A stretch of 64,000 nucleotides of DNA from Hoeflea marina (lineage in GTDB: Bacteria; Pseudomonadota; Alphaproteobacteria; Rhizobiales; Rhizobiaceae): positions 658,130 to 722,129 of the forward strand of contig NZ_QGTR01000001.1 of the NCBI RefSeq assembly GCF_003182275.1. Direction: 5' to 3'. Made by a program: the position numbers and the translations under genes. The notes under the pieces were generated by a model that worked only from the letters and a program-made list of their open reading frames with translations, made no database searches and had not been told where the DNA came from. Positions 34,576-45,271 of this stretch are shown piece by piece. Position 1 is the first letter of the stretch. Each line of letters opens with the position of its first letter.

Positions 34576-35094
34576 TCAGAACGGAATATCGTCGTCGAGA
34601 TCGCGGGACGAACCGCCGCCGCCGGACGGGCGTCCACCGCCACCCGATGAGCCGCCATAGTCGCCGCCGTAGTCGGGACCCGATGAGCCGCCGCCGGAGA
34701 CGCGGCCACCGCCGCCGCCGCCACCACCGCCGCCGCCTTCACCGCGGCCGTCGAGCATGGTCAGGTTCCCGTTGAAGCCCTGCAGCACCACTTCGGTGGA
34801 ATACTTGTCCACGCCCGACTGGTCGGTCCATTTCCGGGTCTGCAACTGGCCCTCGATGTAAACCTTGGCGCCCTTCTTCAGGTAGTTCTCGGCGATTTTG
34901 CAGAGGCCTTCGTTGAAGATCACCACCCGGTGCCACTCGGTCTTCTCGCGCCGCTCACCGGAATTCTTGTCGCGCCAGCTTTCCGATGTCGCAATCGACA
35001 GATTGGCGATCGGGCGACCGTCCTGGGTGCGCTTGATATCGGGATCGGCCCCGAGGTTGCCGATCAGAATGACTTTGTTGACGCTTCCCGCCAT
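34576..35094 (-). CDS. ssb: Single-stranded DNA-binding protein
   Basis: A 172-residue SSB. The OB fold ([19 protein letters not shown] ... [30 protein letters not shown] ... [16 protein letters not shown]) is followed by a glycine/serine-rich linker with long Gly runs and the acidic tip DDDIPF that recruits repair proteins. Start ATG 35094 gives the normal family N-terminus; a further ATG seven codons upstream is unlikely. It is divergent from uvrA and a SOS box lies between, 124 bases from this start. Confidence 0.96.
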   Translation of the reverse strand: MAGSVNKVILIGNLGADPDIKRTQDGRPIANLSIATSESWRDKNSGERREKTEWHRVVIFNEGLCKIAENYLKKGAKVYIEGQLQTRKWTDQSGVDKYSTEVVLQGFNGNLTMLDGRGEGGGGGGGGGGGRVSGGGSSGPDYGGDYGGSSGGGGRPSGGGGSSRDLDDDIPF

Positions 35095-35217
35095 GATGTT
35101 CACCTTCCATAACAATTCAGGCGCGAGAGTTGCCGCGCCCCGTCCAGAGCTGTCGCCACACTACAGGATCGGTTCCATCGCATGCGATGGGTCCATGCCA
35201 ATCCACAGGTGTTTTTT

Positions 35218-35232
35218 GTTCTTTATTTGTTC
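35218..35232. promoter_or_regulatory. Alphaproteobacterial SOS (LexA) box, GTTC-N7-GTTC
   Basis: Exact match to GTTC-N7-GTTC (GTTC, seven bases TTTATTT, GTTC), the LexA site established for rhizobia. It lies in the divergent region between ssb and uvrA and probably controls uvrA, which is SOS-regulated in Sinorhizobium; an effect on ssb is possible. Confidence 0.88.
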
Positions 35233-35420
35233 TAGTTTGTTGCTAAGCTCTTGTCAAGAGATTCGCTCGTCAAGGCGGACCCTCGCTCCCGATGGCCGTG
35301 ATCAGTGTGGGCCGACACTCGACATTGAGCACCGGACCATTATCTAATGGCCGTGCCCGCGCTCGCTCCCACCTGCGCGCGGCATCGTCATGACGCAATT
35401 TCCATCCAATCGGCAGAGCT

Positions 35421-38338
<2,918 letters not shown>

Positions 38339-38342
<4 letters not shown>

Positions 38343-38842
38343 ATGAAGACGACCTTTGTCGGCTTTTCGCAGAGAAAATGGCAGCTTCAGAGGATTTCAA
38401 GAACTGGGTGCTCAGTCAGACGACGTTTGGCCAGCACCGCTTTGCGTCCCGCGTCTTGAAAGACGCGCAAATTCTGGCCCGTCCGAAAGTCAAACCGGAG
38501 AATTGGTGGCGGCATTGGTACTGGCAAATTCCCGAACTGGAAAAGGAACATGAAACCGATATTTTCCTTGTCTTGAAGAATACCGATTCCGGCGAATACT
38601 TTGCTCTGCACATCGAGAACAAGCTGAATAGCAAGTTGAGGCCCGGCCAAGCGGCAAGTTATAAGCCAAGGTCACTGCATGTGGCCGCGTTCGACACCCG
38701 CCTGCCGCATCGTGAAGCCACCACCATTCTACTGGCTCCGGCTCGTCTCTTCCAAGCGTGCTCGGAAGACGTTGCATTGTTCGACAGCGCAATTTCACAC
38801 GAACAGGTCGCCGTCTTCATCAGCGAATTCGAAACCGGGTAG
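38339..38842 (+). CDS. PD-(D/E)XK nuclease-like hypothetical protein
   Basis: A 167-residue protein of unnamed family. The central pattern [11 protein letters not shown] ... [25 protein letters not shown] fits the PD-(D/E)XK nuclease core: an aspartate on the first strand (ETD), E-N-K on the second (E-X-K) and a following Q-X3-Y helix. The start is a GTG overlapping the uvrA stop (GTGA) with GGAGG seven bases upstream, so it is translated with uvrA. The gene is visibly poorer in GC than uvrA, suggesting recent arrival. Function (repair, or defence) is unproven. Confidence 0.75.
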
Positions 38843-38857
38843 CACGGAAGGCTTACA

Positions 38858-39245
38858 TTACCACACTGCCTGAACCGAGAACGCCGCGAATGCCGGATCA
38901 TTGCTAACCAGCACCATGCCCTCGATTTCCGCTTGTGCCGCAAGCAGCCGATCGAAGGGATCGCGGTGTTTACCTGGCATGAGGCCAGCAAGAACGGCAT
39001 GCGCCGCTGAGATGTCCACAACCGGATAGCCGAGTGACGTGAGGGTCGCCTCAAATGAAGTTGCGAAAGGACCGATATCGTTCCACTTACCAATCCGATA
39101 TTTGGTTGCCGCCTCAAAGGCGGAGACCGCACTTGCAAACACGTCATTGTCAGGATCGGCGATCAGGTCACGGGCGCGACTGGGAAGATGCGGATCGTCG
39201 AGAAGCCACCCTGCAAGCGCATGGGGTATCGAGCAACAGCCTCAT
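38858..39245 (-). pseudogene. Frameshifted VapC-like PIN-domain toxin
   Basis: A PIN-domain ribonuclease broken by one extra base. The ATG at 39245-39243 gives MRLLLDT, then the frame is lost; in the next frame the protein continues HALAGWLLDDPHLPSRARDL ... SAFEAATKYRIGKW ... DPFDRLLAAQAEIEG ... LVSNDPAF, which is a normal PIN domain with its acidic residues (LDT, E in SAFEA, DPFDR, ND). Four Gs at 39223-39226 on the plus strand replace the three needed. The last part can still be read as a 94-residue frame. Either a natural inactivation or a homopolymer sequencing error. The start shares one base with the antitoxin stop (TGATG). Confidence 0.82.
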
Positions 39246-39820
39246 CAGGACTTCTTAAAGTCGGATGTCTCACCCTGCCCTTTCTCGGCATCGAAGGAAC
39301 AGGAGCCCTCCCACGCCAGCAGTTCCGCTTCGGGCAAGGGATGGAAAAAGCTTTCGGGCAAGGTGAACTGGCCTTTGAGCGCACCGGGAATGCGCGGTCG
39401 TTTGGACTGGCTGGTCATTGGCACGACCCGGGCGACCGGCATTCCGTCCCGCGTAATGATGAATTCCCTGTTCGCACGGATCGATTCCGGCAATCCGTCG
39501 AGTTCGAGTGGACCGTCTTCCGCGAAGCCACCGCCGGACCAGGATTGCCGATTGATCCGATGACTGCGTCCAAGGTCGTCTTCATTCAGATTGCGCCCAG
39601 GAGAATGCGTCAGCCGATCGCCACCTTTCAGACCCTTAAGCAAACGCCCGAGCTCGCCCGGTCGGCGCGGATTGCGGGACTTGCCTTGTGGGGAGCCGGC
39701 AGAAACAAGTTTGGCTGTGGGCCCCCTGCCACGCGAAATCACCACCTCCTCACCGGCTTCCGCCCGGGCGACGAGCTGGTCGAGATCGGCCTTGGCCTGT
39801 TTGATTGTGACAGTAACCAT
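39245..39820 (-). CDS. Composite Phd/YefM-type antitoxin
   Basis: A 191-residue protein about twice the normal antitoxin size. Residues 1-42 (VTVTIKQAKADLDQLVARAEAGEEVVISRG) are a Phd/YefM DNA-binding N-terminus; residues about 105-175 (LDGLPESIRANREFIITRDGMPVARVVPM ... RPRIPGALKGQFTLPESFF ... PEAELLAWEG) repeat the end of such a domain plus the toxin-neutralising tail. The middle is unlike either. It looks like a fusion of two tandem antitoxins or a decayed duplication. Its stop overlaps the PIN toxin start, the usual antitoxin-toxin order. Confidence 0.72.
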   Translation of the reverse strand: MVTVTIKQAKADLDQLVARAEAGEEVVISRGRGPTAKLVSAGSPQGKSRNPRRPGELGRLLKGLKGGDRLTHSPGRNLNEDDLGRSHRINRQSWSGGGFAEDGPLELDGLPESIRANREFIITRDGMPVARVVPMTSQSKRPRIPGALKGQFTLPESFFHPLPEAELLAWEGSCSFDAEKGQGETSDFKKS

Positions 39821-39914
39821 GATCGAAATTTAGCCAGTTTCGAAGCCGGCATCAAGCAGACAGCGGAAGTCCCGTTCAGGAGCCGCAGCGTCCCCGCCTG
39901 CCCCTGAGCCGGCC

Positions 39915-40871
39915 CTACGGATCGCGTCCCGTCGGATGGCGGCCGATGCCGACGGCGGCGATCAGGCCGGAGGATGCCGAACCGGTCTTGTCGTCCTGGC
40001 AGTCGTTGCATTCGATCAATTGCACGCTGGCGATGTCGTGGATCTCGTTGTGCTGGTGGCTGGAATCAGTGACCCATCGGCCGGTCAGGGTCATGATGCA
40101 GCCCTTGGTGATGGCCTCGCCCTGCTCGTCGAAATCGCTCAGTTCGTCGGCGATCCAGCCGATGACGCCGCCGACTGCGGTGCCGGCCACGCCGCCCACC
40201 GCCGCGCCGACGAGGATGGCGATCGCCACCGCCAGCAGGCACAGGGCGGCGCCGATGCCGAAGGTCGCGAGACCCAGCGCCACGCAGATGGCGGCGCCGA
40301 TCGCGGCCCCCGCCACCGCGCCGGCCACCGACCCGGCGGCGCCGCCGACGGCGGCATAATCGCCGATGTGCGAGCCGATCTCGCAATGCAGGCAGGGCTG
40401 CTTGGTGGCAGGATCGACGGTGGTCTCGGCCGGTCCGGCGCCGGGCGCGTCGCGGGTGCGGATCTCCTGCACGTCGAGGCCGGCGATGATCGGGCTGAGC
40501 AGCGCCAGCATCGACCCGCCGAGATTGAAGGTCCAGTCGTTGTCATGGAAGGGCGGCACCCCGCTGTTCTTGCCGGCGCAGAGGATGCAGCCGCTCATGG
40601 TGATGGTGCTCGGGTCCTGCACATGCAGCCGGTCGAACCAGTTGACCGCCCAGCCGACGAAAAATCCCACCACCGCGCCGGCAAGGGCCGCGATCAGGAT
40701 GGCGGCAAAGGCCACGGCGAGCGCGCCGCCGACCAGGCCGGCAAGGCCGGCAGCTTCGAGAAAGGCGGCCAACCCGAAGGCTCCGGCGCCGCCGAAGACC
40801 CAGCCCAGAACCCGTCCGACGGCGGCATCGTTGTCGCCGGCGCCGTCATGCTCGGTGTCGCAGCCAGCCAT
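39915..40871 (-). CDS. Unrecognised Gly/Ala-rich membrane protein with cysteine pairs (PAAR-like layout)
   Basis: A 318-residue protein I cannot assign. It has a hydrophobic block at about residues 25-80 (ending VVGFFVGWAVNWFDRLH), a soluble segment TITMSGCILCAGKNSGVPPFHDNDWTFN and PCLHCEIGSHIGDYAAVGG, a second glycine-zipper-like hydrophobic block (about 175-245), and a C-terminal module ITKGCIMTLTGRWVTDSSHQHNEIHDIASVQLIECNDC. Cysteine pairs C-X2-C recur. The alternation of hydrophobic hairpins and short C/H-rich segments recalls PAAR-like or polymorphic-toxin carrier proteins, but that is a guess. It starts one base after the upstream gene stops (TGA-G-ATG). Confidence 0.6.
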   Translation of the reverse strand: MAGCDTEHDGAGDNDAAVGRVLGWVFGGAGAFGLAAFLEAAGLAGLVGGALAVAFAAILIAALAGAVVGFFVGWAVNWFDRLHVQDPSTITMSGCILCAGKNSGVPPFHDNDWTFNLGGSMLALLSPIIAGLDVQEIRTRDAPGAGPAETTVDPATKQPCLHCEIGSHIGDYAAVGGAAGSVAGAVAGAAIGAAICVALGLATFGIGAALCLLAVAIAILVGAAVGGVAGTAVGGVIGWIADELSDFDEQGEAITKGCIMTLTGRWVTDSSHQHNEIHDIASVQLIECNDCQDDKTGSASSGLIAAVGIGRHPTGRDP

Positions 40872-40872
40872 C

Positions 40873-42069
40873 TCAGCCTCCCGTGGTGACGGTCAGGGTG
40901 ACACCGCCGCTGGGCACTCCACCCTGCCAGACATTGACGTTGAAATGTCCGTCCGGCCCGGCGTCGTCCGGCGCATCGACCTCGAGCAGAACGTCGCGAT
41001 AGGCCTCTCCCGGCTGGAAAACGAAGCTTGACGGCGTCACCCGGGCGTTCCACAGCGGGCCCACGCCGGTGAACGCGGTCATGGGATCGAAATCCTTGCC
41101 GGTCTTGTCCTCGAACCGGTAGGAATCGACCTCGATGCGCACGAGGTGGCAGTCGGTCCGGTCGGTGCGCGGGTCGCGGGCGCGGCGGGCATTGGAGCGC
41201 CGGCGGATCCAGGCGTAGACCGATTCCACCAGCAGTCCGAGCACTGCGCCCGCCGCATAGCCCACCGCCATCATCGCCAGGCCCCGCAGCGGCACCGCCA
41301 GTGCGGTCGTGGGCTGGGCCATGTCGGCGTGGCTCCCGCCGGCATGGGTCGCCAGCAGGGCCGCCACCGCGCCGATCACCGCCCAGCCGAGAAACACCCG
41401 GTGCGGCCTGAGCCAGGGGCCGCCGCCCTCCTCCACCTTCGGACAGTCACCGGGATAGCGGTTGAAGATGCGGACGTCGCGCGCCACCGGCGACTGCGCG
41501 GCGTAGACCTGGGTGTTGTTCCAGCCGCGGTTGTTGGAGGGATTGCCATCGTCGGGATGGCTGAGCTCGACCTCGATGCAGTAGTGGCCGGGCGTGTCCG
41601 GCGTGGTCCATTTCGTCGTCACCACATCCGTCCCCGGCCAGACCGGCACGTTTGCGGCGGCCACGGCGATGAGGTGCCTGACCTGGCCGCCGGCGCCGAA
41701 CTCGATCCAGCGGATGTCGACCGCCGTGCCGTTGGCTGGCTTGTCGCGGGAGGAATTGTGCACCGTCACCTCGACATCGTAGGTCGTGCCGACTGTCAGA
41801 TTGTAGGTGTACTGCTCGACGCCGTTGAGAAAGATCCGCACATCCGGATTGTCCCAGGTGACCGGCTTGCCGAGCTGCATCAGCAGGAACTGGTCATAGA
41901 TGCAGGGATCAGGCTTGCGGGCGATGTGCCCAGGGATGACGACGCAGGGATCGCCCTCCGGCGTCTTTTCGCGCTCGAGGATCTCCCAGATCCTGCATAG
42001 GACGCAGCCGGGCCAGCGGCGCTTTGCCGCCACCGCGCCGGAGTCCTTCCTTCCGCCACAACATCCCAT
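40873..42069 (-). CDS. Unrecognised membrane protein with two Ig-like (CARDB-type) domains
   Basis: A 398-residue protein beginning MGCCGGRKDSG, with GGAGG six bases upstream of that ATG. An N-terminal cysteine-rich part (CCGG, CVLCRIW, DPC) leads to a beta-sandwich of CARDB type: VRIFLNGVEQYTYNLTVGTTYDVEVTVHNSS ... HYCIEVELSHPDDGNPSNNRGWNNTQV. Two membrane helices follow (VFLGWAVIGAVAALLATHAG; LAMMAVGYAAGAVLGLLVESVYAW), then an R-rich loop and a second beta domain ending HFNVNVWQGGVPSGGVTLTVTTGG. It is the first gene of a tight pair with the 318-residue protein. No signal peptide is seen. The N-terminal GCC could be a lipid-attachment or metal site. Confidence 0.62.
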   Translation of the reverse strand: MGCCGGRKDSGAVAAKRRWPGCVLCRIWEILEREKTPEGDPCVVIPGHIARKPDPCIYDQFLLMQLGKPVTWDNPDVRIFLNGVEQYTYNLTVGTTYDVEVTVHNSSRDKPANGTAVDIRWIEFGAGGQVRHLIAVAAANVPVWPGTDVVTTKWTTPDTPGHYCIEVELSHPDDGNPSNNRGWNNTQVYAAQSPVARDVRIFNRYPGDCPKVEEGGGPWLRPHRVFLGWAVIGAVAALLATHAGGSHADMAQPTTALAVPLRGLAMMAVGYAAGAVLGLLVESVYAWIRRRSNARRARDPRTDRTDCHLVRIEVDSYRFEDKTGKDFDPMTAFTGVGPLWNARVTPSSFVFQPGEAYRDVLLEVDAPDDAGPDGHFNVNVWQGGVPSGGVTLTVTTGG

Positions 42070-42205
42070 GATCGACCTCCGCGCCGGGGGATGAGAAAGC
42101 CGAATGCCATTTGCGGCCGCCAATCGTTCGACGGGCCTTGATCCTGACATCGTCCGGCATCAGTCTGCGCAAAGCGGGTGGCGGATTCGCCTCCGTCCGG
42201 CGATT

Positions 42206-42311
42206 GCTAAATCACATCGCGGGAATTCGGATTCACGCGATGTGCTTTAGCTTTTTACAAATATGCATGTCGTGATGCCGAAACCGCTGCACACTTTCGG
42301 GCGACATGCAT
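42206..42311. repeat. Compound palindromic intergenic element
   Basis: Two hairpins in series. The first: GCTAAA-t-CACATCGCG (42206-42221) pairing with CGCGATGTG-c-TTTAGC (42236-42251), one mismatch, followed by TTTTT. The second: ATGCATGTCG (42263-42272) with CGACATGCAT (42302-42311), and an inner CCGAAA / TTTCGG pair. From memory, an element of this composition (GCATGTCGT...CCGAAACCG...GACATGCA) is repeated many times in rhizobial genomes. It ends exactly at the stop codon of the small gene on the minus strand and may act as its terminator. Confidence 0.8.
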
Positions 42312-42460
42312 TAGAAACGTCTCCGCCGGAAAACCCTTGCAAGCCGACGCCGTGCAAGAAATGCCACAACCACCACGACCAGAAGCAGGATATAGAGAGC
42401 CTCGGTCGCGCCGCTGCCGCCATCTGGAGAAATGCCGAAAATTCGCTCGATGAAATCCAC
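42311..42460 (-). CDS. Small single-helix basic-tailed membrane protein, 49 residues
   Basis: A 49-residue frame starting at GTG 42460 with GGAGG five bases upstream. Sequence layout: short polar start MDFIERIFGISPDGGSGATE, one helix ALYILLLVVVVVAFLA and a strongly basic tail RRRLARVFRRRRF. No family is recognised. The good ribosome site and the palindromic element right at its end support a real gene. An ATG 33 codons upstream would give a longer, less plausible product. Confidence 0.55.
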   Translation of the reverse strand: MDFIERIFGISPDGGSGATEALYILLLVVVVVAFLARRRLARVFRRRRF

Positions 42461-42613
42461 GGGACCCTCCGCGCACAAGAAACACCAAGTATCGATGAAA
42501 ATATACAATAGTTTTACTTGCTTTTCAATATGAACAACGCGCATGGATGGACACTTCAATTCATTGCAGGCAAATCACTGAAAAATACACGTGAAAACAA
42601 TGGAGAGATTGGA

Positions 42614-43414
42614 ATGATCAAATCCGCCACCATCCGCGCCGGCATTGGCGGCTGGACCTTCGATGCCTGGGAGGGCACGTTCTATCCCGATGATCTGCCA
42701 AAGAAGCGGCAGCTCGAATACGCCTCGTCAAAGCTCGCCACCATCGAGGTCAACGGCACCTACTACCGCGGCCAGACGCCGGCGACGTTTGCCAAATGGG
42801 CCGAGGAGAGCCCCGACGGCTTCGTCTTCGCCATCAAGGGCAACCGCTTCGTCACCAACAAGAAGGTGCTGGCCGAGGCCGGCGAATCCATGGGCAAGTT
42901 CTTTGCGCAAGGCATAGAGGAACTGGGTCCGAAACTCGGGCCGATCGTCTGGCAGTTCGCGCCGACCAAGAAGTTCGAGCCCGAGGATTTCGAGGGCTTT
43001 CTCAAGCTTCTGCCGGAAACCCATGCCGGGCTGAAACTGCGCCACGTGCTGGAGGTCCGCAACGACAGTTTTTTCACCCCGGAGTTTCCGCCGCTGGCGC
43101 GCAAATACAACGCCGCCATCTGCTACGCGCACCATCACGACTATCCCGAGATCGCCGACGTGACCGCCGACTTCGTCTATGGCCGCCTGCAGAAGGGCGA
43201 TGACGACATCGCCACCGCCTATTCCGAGTCCGATCTCGATGCCTGGGCCAGGCGGGCGAAGCTCTGGGCCGAGGGCGGCCAGCCGGACGACCTGCCGCTC
43301 GCCGAGCCGGACCACAAGCCGAAGGCCGAGCCGCGCGACGTCTTCCTCTACATCATCCACGAAGGCAAGATCCGCGCGCCACAGGGCGCCATAGCCCTGC
43401 AGGAACGGGTGTGA
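42614..43414 (+). CDS. DUF72 domain protein (YecE family)
   Basis: A 266-residue TIM-barrel protein of the DUF72/YecE family. Signatures are IRAGIGGWTFDAWEGTFYPDDLPKKRQLEYASSKLATIEVNGTYY at the start, FVFAIKGNRFVTN, and LRHVLEVRNDSFF. Function of the family is unknown. GGAGAG lies eight bases upstream of the ATG at 42614. The last four bases overlap the PfkB kinase start (GTGA), so the two are coupled. Confidence 0.92.
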   Translation: MIKSATIRAGIGGWTFDAWEGTFYPDDLPKKRQLEYASSKLATIEVNGTYYRGQTPATFAKWAEESPDGFVFAIKGNRFVTNKKVLAEAGESMGKFFAQGIEELGPKLGPIVWQFAPTKKFEPEDFEGFLKLLPETHAGLKLRHVLEVRNDSFFTPEFPPLARKYNAAICYAHHHDYPEIADVTADFVYGRLQKGDDDIATAYSESDLDAWARRAKLWAEGGQPDDLPLAEPDHKPKAEPRDVFLYIIHEGKIRAPQGAIALQERV

Positions 43415-44340
43415 GCGCGTCCAAGACATCTCCCGTGCCCCGAACAATCCTCTGCGTCGGCGCGCTCACCATGGACACCATTTTCCGGCTGGAAACCCTG
43501 CCGCTGACGGCCGGAAAATTCATCCCGCTTGACGCCGTCGAGGTGGCCGAGGGCATGGCCAGCGCGCAGGCGGCGAGCATTGTCCGGCTCGGCGGATCGG
43601 CACGGCTGTGGGCCTCGGCGGGCGACGATGTCATCGGCGACCGGCTGGTCGCGGAACTCTCCGCGGAGGGCGTCGACTGCCGCTCGGTGCGACGCGTCGC
43701 CGGCACCCGCTCGGCCTTTTCATCGATCTTCGTGGACATGGCGGGCGAGCGCATCATCGTGCCGCATTATGACCCTGCGCTGCGGGCGGCGCCGGACGCC
43801 CTGCCCGATCTCGACGGTGTCGATGTTGTCAGCGTCGATGCCCGCTGGCCGGAGGCCGCCGAAATGGCGCTGCGCGAGGCCTCCGCGCGCGGCATCCCCG
43901 GTGTGCTCGATGCGGACGTCGCGGCGGTGGCCGTGCTCGACCGTCTCTGCCCGCTGGCCTCGCACATCGTCGCATCGGAACCCGCGTGCCGGCTCCTCAC
44001 CGGTGCGGACGATCCTGCGGATGGCTTGAAGAACCTCGCATCCCGCCATCCGGGTTTTGTCGCCGTCACCGCCGGAGAAAGGGGCTGCTTCTGGCATGAC
44101 CGCCGCGAGCGGACCGTCCGCCATCAGCCGGCGCCGATGATCACGGCAATCGACACGCTGGCGGCCGGCGATGTGTTTCACGGCGCCTTCGCTCTGGGGC
44201 TCGCCGAGGGTCTGGAAACTGCTGAACTGATCCGCCGGGCCTCGGCTGCGGCGGCCATCAAATGCACCCGCTTCGGCGGCAGGCTCGGTGCGCCCAGCCG
44301 CGCCGAACTTGACGCCTTCCTGGCGGCGACCGGCATCTAG
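43411..44340 (+). CDS. PfkB family carbohydrate kinase
   Basis: A 309-residue ribokinase-fold sugar kinase. N-terminal ILCVGALTMDTIFRLETLP and the substrate stretch with ASAQAASIVRLGGSARLWASAGDD are typical. The C-terminal signature reads DTLAAGDVFHGAFALGLAEG: the DTxGAGD motif has alanine in place of the first glycine of the anion hole, with the catalytic Asp kept. Start GTG overlaps the DUF72 stop. The sugar is unknown; sulfofructose or tagatose-like kinases are close in length. Confidence 0.88.
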   Translation: MSASKTSPVPRTILCVGALTMDTIFRLETLPLTAGKFIPLDAVEVAEGMASAQAASIVRLGGSARLWASAGDDVIGDRLVAELSAEGVDCRSVRRVAGTRSAFSSIFVDMAGERIIVPHYDPALRAAPDALPDLDGVDVVSVDARWPEAAEMALREASARGIPGVLDADVAAVAVLDRLCPLASHIVASEPACRLLTGADDPADGLKNLASRHPGFVAVTAGERGCFWHDRRERTVRHQPAPMITAIDTLAAGDVFHGAFALGLAEGLETAELIRRASAAAAIKCTRFGGRLGAPSRAELDAFLAATGI

Positions 44341-44393
44341 CGCGGCTTCCGCCCTCCCCGCGACTTCCGCGCCGCCGCGCCATCCCCCCCTGA

Positions 44394-44407
44394 TTGATCG
44401 GCATCAA
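44394..44407 (+). promoter_or_regulatory. FNR/FixK box TTGAT-N4-ATCAA
   Basis: Perfect consensus anaerobox (TTGAT, CGGC, ATCAA) 62 bases before the SDR start codon. A -10-like TAGAAT at 44429-44434 sits at the distance expected for a class II FNR-type promoter (box centred near -41.5). A very similar layout occurs before hsp20 at 47590. Confidence 0.75.
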
Positions 44408-44469
44408 GGCGGGCCCTCCCGCCGGAGCTAGAATGAGCCACCATGATCAACCAGTCACGGGAGTGCATA

Positions 44470-45240
44470 ATGGCAATGTTCTCAGGAAAGACCGCATTGA
44501 TCACCGGCTCGGGTGCCGGTATCGGGCGGGCCACCGCGCTGAAATTCGCAGCCGAAGGCGCCAACGTCGTCGTCTCCGACATTCATGCCGCCGGCGGCGA
44601 GGAAACGGTGGCAATGATCCACAAGGCCGGCGGCCGGGCAATGTTCCAGCTCGCCGATGTGTCCGATTCTGCCGATGTGGCGGCCCTCGTGGCGGGAGCC
44701 GTCGATGAATATGGTCGGCTCGACTGCGCCGTCAACAATGCCGGTATCGAGGGCAGGATCGCCCCGTTGGGCGACCAGACCGAGGCCAATTACGATGCCA
44801 TCATGGCGATCAACGCCAAGGGCACGTTCCTGTGCCTGCGGGAAGAGATCCGCCACATGCTGGCCGAAGGCGGCGGCGCCATCGTCAACCTCTCATCAGT
44901 GGCGGGACTGATCGGCTTTCCCGGCCTGTCGCCCTATGTCGCCTCCAAACACGCAGTCATCGGAATGACCAGGAACGCCGCGCTCGAATATGGCAAGGCC
45001 GGGATCCGCGTCAACGCCGTCTGCCCCGGCGGCATCGACACGCGCATGCTCGATTCGCTGGCCGATCAGGCGACCGGCGGCTCGCGGAGCAGCCAGCAGA
45101 TGATGGACCCGTTGCATCCCATCGGTCATATCGGCACGCCCGAGGAAGTGGCCAACCTGATCGTCTGGCTGTGTTCGCCGGAAGCGTCCTTCATGCTCGG
45201 CGCAGTCATTCCCGTGGACGGCGGCTTCGTCGCCCAATGA
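44470..45240 (+). CDS. SDR family oxidoreductase under FNR-like control
   Basis: A 256-residue classical SDR: GSGAGIGRATA cofactor loop, NNAGIEGR, LSSVAGLIG and YVASKHA catalytic Tyr-Lys, ending GAVIPVDGGFVAQ. GGGAG lies six bases upstream of ATG 44470 (a second ATG two codons later is possible; one nine codons earlier lacks a site). It probably oxidises or reduces a small alcohol or quinone-like substrate. The perfect FNR/FixK box upstream suggests induction under low oxygen. Confidence 0.9.
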   Translation: MAMFSGKTALITGSGAGIGRATALKFAAEGANVVVSDIHAAGGEETVAMIHKAGGRAMFQLADVSDSADVAALVAGAVDEYGRLDCAVNNAGIEGRIAPLGDQTEANYDAIMAINAKGTFLCLREEIRHMLAEGGGAIVNLSSVAGLIGFPGLSPYVASKHAVIGMTRNAALEYGKAGIRVNAVCPGGIDTRMLDSLADQATGGSRSSQQMMDPLHPIGHIGTPEEVANLIVWLCSPEASFMLGAVIPVDGGFVAQ

Positions 45241-45271
45241 TGCGGTGCCCCCAAGAGGTGTCGCGTGCGGA

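Noticed and set aside
34620-34745. GC-rich tandem repeat in ssb region
   Set aside because: It is the coding sequence of the glycine-rich linker of SSB, normal for alphaproteobacteria.
42263-42511. Plus-strand frame of 82 codons with C and H residues
   Set aside because: Starts inside the palindromic element and is antisense to the better supported 49-residue gene.
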